A stretch of DNA of 64,000 nucleotides. Origin: Fistularia commersonii. Taxonomy: Eukaryota > Chordata > Actinopteri > Syngnathiformes > Fistulariidae. Of this stretch, positions 57,979-64,000 are shown piece after piece. The translations under genes were made by a program, and so were the position numbers. The first letter of the stretch is position 1, and the number at the start of each line of letters is the position of its first letter. The stretch lies in contig JBBMNZ010000001.1 in the NCBI GenBank assembly GCA_037954325.1, forward strand, positions 25,431,758 to 25,495,757, given 5' to 3'. The notes under the pieces were generated by a model. That model was not told the DNA's origin and did not search any database. It saw only the letters and a program-made list of their open reading frames with translations.

Positions 57979-59391
57979 ATGACTTCCAAGAAACATGACA
58001 TGGAGATTGCAGTTGTTTTCCGAAGGCTGACAGACAAGAGGGAAAATGTGTTTTGTTTTGTATTTTTGAGATGAAGTTTTGCTTTTGCCCTCCTGTTGGG
58101 TTTCAGTCAAATCTGTTTTTACTGTATTTGATCTAATTTCTGTTGGATTGTAAGACTTTTTTCCACACAGTGGAATTTTTTTCCTAAAATACTTTTTATT
58201 TCTTTTTAAATATGAAACATTAAATAAACTTTTAATCAGCACTGAAGAGGCACTAAAAAAGACCAGCCCTTTGAAGAGAATAACAGCGGTTACAACGCTT
58301 GTTTAAAATTGTACCGCAGGAGAGGCACTGTCAGCAAGAAGACAACATATGATATTTAGTGCTTAGCGAAAAATAAAAACCTCAACCCTCATAAATAAAT
58401 CCCCAAATTTTGTCTCCAAACCAATATTGCAGTTGAATTATTTACTTTAATTTTCAAAATATGAGGCATTCAAACACTGTTCCAAGATCTCGCTCAACAT
58501 TAAAAAGTAATATTCAGATTCAGAATTCACGTTCGGAGAAATGTATTTGTAACGCAACAGCACTGGAAACTCATCTTTGAAATTTACGCAAATAAACAAG
58601 CACTAAAAACGTCAGAATATTACGACGTAACGTAAGAACATTCGGACATCGAAAAGACACGGCAGGATTAAGAACATTGTTTAAAAGAGCTGGAAAAGAG
58701 CCCTTTTTAATTCATCAAGAGCAACCGACGTGAATGATTTTCTGCCCATGTCTAATTCCATCATAGATAAAAAATACTCAAAAAAGGTATCAAAAAAAAG
58801 TATCACAGTGTTTTGAGGTCATGCTCAGTCACTTGATGCGCTCCTGTCAGGTCAAGTTGACCGAAACAACATTTGTATTTCCCTGAGACTCGAGCTGAGA
58901 CCTTTGCAAAGGCTACAAGTTGTGCAGCCGAGAAGCACAAATGTCACAGCATCCCAGTGCGCAACTGTTCATACACCCACAGATACAGAGCCGCACAGGG
59001 CGCCCGATCCCCGACCATTACATTACACCGACCACCAGCTGGAGGTGGTTCTGTCCGGGTTTCGCTCCTCCTGTTAGGCCTGCCTGAAGTACAGGGTCCA
59101 ACGGGGAGGGGAGAGGACAAGATGGGGAAGAGGAGATAGATTTAACAGACGGGAGTTGGAGTTGGAGTTGGAGGCAAAAGCGGCGGATCTTTGTTTACAT
59201 ACATTTTTAAGTCTGCTGCTACAGTCTCATCAAAAGCAAATTGTTGCATGAATCTTATTTTAAACCAGGGGTCTAAACCAGGTTTAAACCAGGCTATGCA
59301 GTGTGTGTGTGTGTGTGTGTACGTTTGTGTGTCTGTCCAAAAAAAAAAAAAAAAAAAAAACCCTCACTAACCCAAGCTTACTGTTCTGTAT

Positions 59392-59505
59392 ATTTCCTGT
59401 GTATCGTGTATTTGCAAGAGTATTTGCAGCCCCTGTGTCCTCTATTGTAAGTAACTTTGGATAACAGCATCTGCCAAATGCAATGTAATGTAATGTAATG
59501 TAATG
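59392..59505 (+). repeat. short retroposon-like repeat with (TAATG)n tail
   Basis: The plus strand reads 'cctgtgtatcgtgtatttgc', 'tgtcctctattgtaagtaac', 'ggataacagcatctgccaaa' and a (TAATG)n tail at 59485-59505. It is the same family as the reverse-strand copy at 40105-40236. Its tail abuts the hAT-like element that follows. Confidence 0.75.
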
Positions 59506-60082
59506 GGTCCCCAAACTTTTTCCTGCGAGGGCTAAATAACTTTTCCCTTCTCTGACGGGGGGCCGGGCCAGTTTGTAACAAAAAGTGTGACGATCGCAGA
59601 GGTGTCTAAACGTAAACCTTTATTGTTTTCCAGAAAGCCACGCATAATCAAAAATGCACCCTTTCTGGGATCTTGACAGAAAAACAAAAGTAGAAAATAA
59701 ATAATAACATTATTAATGAATAATGTCTTTGTCTCATTTCTTGACAGATGAGACAAACAGCCTTTTCTTTGAATTGAACAAAAAAAACAATCGTTTGTCC
59801 ACTGCAGGTTAAATACCCTGCATTCTGAATCTATTTTTCTCTTACCTAATCTGACCGGGGTGTGTCCAGGATTTTTTTTTTTTTTTTGAGGGAGGGATTT
59901 CATATAAGACATTGACTGAAGAAGGGTGGGATAGAATGTTACGTTCTATGCATGTAAAAGTCACGATTACGTGGCCAGAATGAAAAAAAAAATCAAAATG
60001 CATCTCTTGTATTGTTCAAGGGCCGGGCTAAATGTGGGGGCGGGCCATATCCGGCCCCCGGGCCGTAGTTTGGGGACCACTA
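59506..60082 (-). mobile_element. hAT (Charlie-like) DNA transposon, deletion derivative
   Basis: The left end shows GGGTCCCCAAACTTTTT followed by 'gcgagggc'. The right end in reverse complement reads AGTGGTCCCCAAACTACGGC with 'ccgggggccgg' subterminal sequence. These are the terminal repeats of a CAGTGGTCCCC-type hAT family. At 577 bp it is a non-autonomous remnant; the transposase start is on the minus strand, so the biological 5' end is at 60082. The outer bases of the left end are altered, and no 8-bp duplication is seen immediately outside it (see findings). Confidence 0.72.
59733..59843 (-). pseudogene. hAT transposase N-terminal remnant
   Basis: The minus-strand frame reads KRKIDSECRVFNLQWTNDCF, then FCSIQRKGCLSHLSRNE. 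KRKIDxECRxFNxxWxxxYFF is the characteristic N-terminus of one group of hAT/SCAND3-ZBED-like transposases. A BED-type zinc finger (CLxC) follows in intact copies. Here one cysteine position survives (GCL) and the second is lost. The rest of the transposase, including the catalytic domain and the C-terminal dimerisation region, is absent. It differs from the hAT at 39.2 kb, so two separate families are represented. Confidence 0.65.
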
Positions 60083-62098
60083 TTTAAAACACTGGGTTCT
60101 GAGATCACATCATCTGTGCAATTCAACATGTTTCACTGGCGAACCTCATGAACAAGGTGACAACTGAAATGAATGGGCGCGCAAAGCTCCGCACAGTTTC
60201 CTCAGTAGTTTTATTTTGTTAAGCAAATGCGTCGTGTCGGTGTTGTGATACCGTGAGAGTGAAATCGTCTCAATTGTTACCGTTTTCCTCTTCTTTTTTT
60301 TTTTTCGAAAGCTTCTGAAGAGATCTGAAAAGAGGAAAAAATGCATCGACCCATTGTTGAAATGCATCGCCATTGAAAGAGTTAAATAGACTAAAGCACA
60401 CACACACACACATGCGCGCAAGAGCGATGTCTTTTCGGAGAGCCGTGTCCCCCTGGAACCAATCATCTGGGACGCACCGGGTTAGAGAAAAATTATAAAG
60501 AGACATATGGAGCAACAGTCTGGATCCATGTCTACAGGGTGTGCGTGTGTGTAAATGTGTGTGTTGACGTGTTCATGCACCCCCATGTGTACATGTGCGT
60601 ATTCCACAGTTTGATTCAGCAGTCAACAATATGAGCTCACCTTCTCCCCGGAGTGAACAAGCGAAAACCTGAGCTATGTGCGTCCCGGTCTATGTGTCCG
60701 TGCACCGTGCATCGATGTGCGCGGGGTTGGAAGTGCATGTGTGTGGTGAAAGGAAAGGGCTGCGGGCTTTATGTGTGTGTTTGTGAGAGTGGGTTTCTCT
60801 TCCCCCAGCGAATGCCTATTTCTAGATCGGTTGGAGGGTCAAGGTTTGGCCACTGGTGGAGAAAAGCTGTGTTCCCATTTAAAGGGGAAAAAAGCTTCTA
60901 CTGTCTCTTCACAATGAAAAGAAGACCGAACACCCATCATCCTCTTAACGCCTTAACCCATGCTCTGCCGTGTCGCTCCTCACAGCAAAGATCATCCCGA
61001 GATGAATATGCTGCAGATAGAGGATAAAATAAAGGAAAAAGCTGCCATTATGATACTTCCCTGACTATTTGGTTGATGTGTCTTTCACCCTTTTGAATTT
61101 GTGCGCCGGGGGCAACAGAAGCACAGTAACGGGCATTGTGTAATTTCTTTAAAGATAAAATGTTGAAACTTTAACCCCTTTCTTATTGCATAACACTACT
61201 TCCCACACGGTATCGTTCCATCCTGTAAAAATACAGAAAAGGTGCTAATGTTCGCTGTGGTGGCGTTTAATTCAATTTCATCTAGGATGGGAGTTCTTTT
61301 GAGACTAGTCATGATGAGGATGATTCAGTCTCTGACTCACAGCCTAAACCCAGGACTGATCAATGTTAGGCTGCAGGAGGGTCACATGTGTATTGCATGT
61401 GTTTCGTCACCAAGAGGTTTCCAAAGAGAACACCAGAAGTACGGGTGACTGCTTACGGCGACCTTGTCATGTGTGAGAACCAAATGCAACTAACATGGCA
61501 GCATGTTTGAGCGTAAGGGGAACTTACAAGCAAGTAACACCCTGAGCTTGTTGTCGCACATCTCCGGAATTACATATGAGCCGTGTTGCGATTTTGAAAA
61601 TCTGCTTCTTGAGTAGCTAATGCGTTTGACCGTAAGAAGGTTGCATGTGTTGACGTTTGTTTCTAGAGCGTATGATTTGATCTCAAATAACTAACATAAA
61701 TATGCTATTTCAACCCGATCATGGGTAAATTATAAACAGAGGCCAGTGCGAGTGAGAGCTTTGTGTCAGTTGGAAACCAATTCATCATCGGTTCTCCTGT
61801 TTTCACCAGCGATATATTTTCACCGGGGGAAGGCGGCGAGTGCTCAAAATTATAGTTGTTGACATGCAAAACAAATCACCAACTGAGCAGAATTCAGGTG
61901 ATGGATAGTCAACTTTTTCATCCTGTTGGCAATGTTGTGTGGACTACGCAAAATAATTTGCCCCCACTCCTCTCAATAGCATTTCCAACCACAATAATTG
62001 TGTTTGTCTCGTACAGAACTGATTCAAAACCTAAAAACTAAATAATCAGACTTATGGTATTTCTTTAACATGCCCGGAACATGTATTTGTGTGCATGG

Positions 62099-62101
<3 letters not shown>

Positions 62102-62134
<33 letters not shown>
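62102..62134. repeat. (TA)n microsatellite
   Basis: About 16 uninterrupted TA units followed by a short TG run. Confidence 0.92.
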
Positions 62135-62139
<5 letters not shown>

Positions 62140-62999
62140 CGTGTGTTGGACGTCATTTTCCATCGAGAACTGAATATATTATCATCACAGTCAAGTAATT
62201 TTTTTAGACATTTGAATATCAAGTAAATCTCCTTTTTTTCCAACTAAAACTTTAAACCTAAACAATACTAACTTTTTTCCAGACAAGTTGAGACCTTTTG
62301 CCTCCAGAAAATATTCCGTACCCTTATTCCGTACCCATATTTAGGCTTTGTGAAGAATTTTGTTTAATCTAGGTGTATTTTTCAATCATTCGAATTTAAT
62401 TATGCATACATATACATTAGCATGTACTTGGCATCACTGTAGATATCATGATTGTACTATGCAAAATACTGTGTCAATAGCAATAAAAAATATACCTAAA
62501 ACACATGAAAGTGTAACTAGTCAGTGGGCGGTATTGGGAACTAACTAAAGAAAATTGTAAAAATAAAAATGTCTGCTCACAGGCAGCTGAGCACAGCATC
62601 CAGTGTGGCTATTGCCATTTCACAGATCTGCTCTTTGAAACAAAATGAAAGCTCCTGATGTACTTACAAATCCAAGGAGCTTCTGAATCTGGAGCCGGCA
62701 GTTGACTATCTAGCTGTAATATAGATGGAGAACAGTGGAGGCACAAAATTAAAATCCTCTCCCACATCCTTACACCAAGGGAATCAATCTTACCTTGATC
62801 ACCTGTGTCAGGCTTTACACCCAATCATATATAAAAAAAAAAAAAAAAGGAAAACATACAGAATGTAGCGTGAGGCAATCATGATTTTTTTATTAAAAAA
62901 TCATCAGCACAGAAATATATCTTAACACAACAACTGGAAATAAAAGCGCCATGGCTGATTGAAGAACAAGGTTAGTTTTAAAAACCCAAGACAGCATAT

Positions 63000-63300
63000 G
63001 CAAGGCACAGCGCCTCCAAATTCACACATAACGCTAATCAATGAGCGCAGTGTCACGTGATTGTCAGCCAATTTATGAACAGGAAGGCATCAAAGATTGT
63101 GCCCCTGGCAAAAAACTCTGATGGAATATGCTTACTGGCCTAAGAGAAAGTTGGTCCTTTTCCAAATAGCTCAGGAGCAGTCCTTTGAAAGACACCCAGC
63201 AACGAAGACAGCCTTCATGGAGTTGGTTGTGTTATTAGCTGCATAACTACGCTGTGGTGCAGAGTCAAATTAATCAGCCTCCCTGGATAATGTATGATAA
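63000..63300. other. candidate conserved non-coding element
   Basis: This repeat-free block has ACGCTAATCAATGAGCGCAG, GTCACGTGATTGTCAGCCAA (an E-box CACGTG next to TTGTCA), GGCATCAAAGATTG (TCF/LEF-like) and CAAATTAATCAGCC. Motif clustering is suggestive only. Confidence 0.2.
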
Positions 63301-64000
63301 TCTGGGACGGGAGTTTTGGTTGGAGACGATCATACGTACCCCGGCGCAAACATTTCCTTGAAGACGAAATAAGGTATGTGATCGGGCAGCGGAGCCGCTA
63401 TCCGAAACACTGGCTTCTGACAGTTGCAGTGGAAAAATATTCTCTCACTTTAGCATATATCCTCTGTCAGATTACATCCAATAACTGTAAAACGTCTCTG
63501 GAAACATCTGAAATGAGTGCTGGAGGGGGGAGGGGGGGGTGATGGCGCACGGAGCAACAAGAACTGGGGGTCAAGTTAGATGCAAAACACCCTTTGTGCA
63601 TTTACCGATTCAAAGGTATTTTTACAGAAAATGATGTCTTTATGGGTGACATGTAACATCCCGCACCTCAGAGAGTGAGTAACAGAAAGCGTGTATAGGG
63701 AAAACCATTCAAAAGGTGTTATAAGCATTGAAATATTTTTCACCTCCTAACATCATGTTGGGTTTTTTTTTTTTTTCCGCAATACAATACGACTTTGGAG
63801 GTAACAAATACAGAGCAGTGTTAAAAGTATAAATCTCCACCTTTTAATTCCTTCACAGTTTTCTCAGTGGTATATCACCTTCATAACCTCCACTGTCTGA
63901 ACCAGCGTTGCACTTCGAGTCCAATCGTGTCCCCAAAGACTCAGTCCACATTAGGGCTCATTAGTGGACCATGTGGTAATTATGTGTACTTCTTTAAGAG

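Larger units (their letters stand above)
54728..59391. other. non-coding stretch, no gene recognised
   Basis: The microsatellites are (CA)n at 55962-55982, 56091-56146, 56247-56271 and 56280-56331, and (TG)n at 57951-57977 and 59301-59320. There is a T-tract at 56858-56878 and an A-tract at 59339-59360. Repeat-free, homeodomain-motif-rich blocks lie at 56720-56830 and 57030-57130. No exon was recognised. Confidence 0.45.
60091..64000. other. non-coding stretch, no gene recognised
   Basis: It holds a (TA)n microsatellite (62102-62134), A/T tracts (62830-62847, 63762-63776), a G-rich run (63522-63539) and a repeat-free motif-rich block (63000-63300). Open frames are short and without domains. 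The window ends without any gene boundary. Confidence 0.45.

Overview
This is vertebrate nuclear DNA, almost certainly from a ray-finned (teleost) fish. The evidence is the repeat content: tRNA-derived SINEs of the V-SINE/DANA-HE1 type, a second teleost-type tRNA SINE, Tc1-like, Tigger/pogo-like and hAT (Charlie-like) DNA transposons, an RTE-type LINE, and very dense (CA)n, (CT)n and (TATG)n microsatellites. No intact gene or convincing exon of a host protein was recognised on either strand. The window therefore reads as intergenic or deep intronic sequence. There is nothing bacterial or phage-like in it: no operons, CRISPR or Shine-Dalgarno-led genes.

Layout. 0.15-1.6 kb: a minus-strand V-SINE split by a Tc1-like transposon with a broken transposase. 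1.6-7.9 kb: non-coding. 7.9-8.4 kb: a LINE C-terminal fragment next to a tRNA-SINE fragment. 10.5-12.5 kb: the best-resolved structure, a TA-flanked DNA transposon that carries an internally deleted LINE framed by a perfect 16-bp target duplication. 14.9-16.4 kb: two more SINEs. 20.05-20.81 kb: a Tigger-like deletion derivative that keeps the transposase N-terminal helix-turn-helix. 22.6-23.3 kb: local duplications. 29.5 kb: a long TG/TATG microsatellite. 33.8-36.2 kb: two decayed LINE relics, an L1-type ORF1 and a reverse transcriptase. 39.0-40.2 kb: a hAT derivative with a near-perfect 8-bp target duplication, a V-SINE and a (CATTA)n-linked repeat. 44.9-45.2 kb: an AT-rich repeat cluster and a V-SINE. 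47.9-51.7 kb and 55.9-56.4 kb: CA/CT microsatellites and G-rich tracts. 54.4-54.7 kb: the best-preserved SINE, with a perfect 11-bp target duplication. 59.3-60.1 kb: a second copy of the (TAATG)n-tailed repeat abutting another hAT derivative.

How the parts relate. Four different elements here (RTE-type LINE, Tigger, two hATs) are internally deleted copies that keep only the start of their coding region, or the two ends of it. Nesting gives a relative order of insertion: V-SINE before Tc1, and TA-MITE before LINE. Between the repeats are several homeodomain/POU-motif-rich, repeat-free blocks that could be conserved non-coding regulatory elements. This was judged by eye only and would need cross-species alignment. 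No new biological system was found. The most informative observations are the nested insertions and the deletion-derivative structures.
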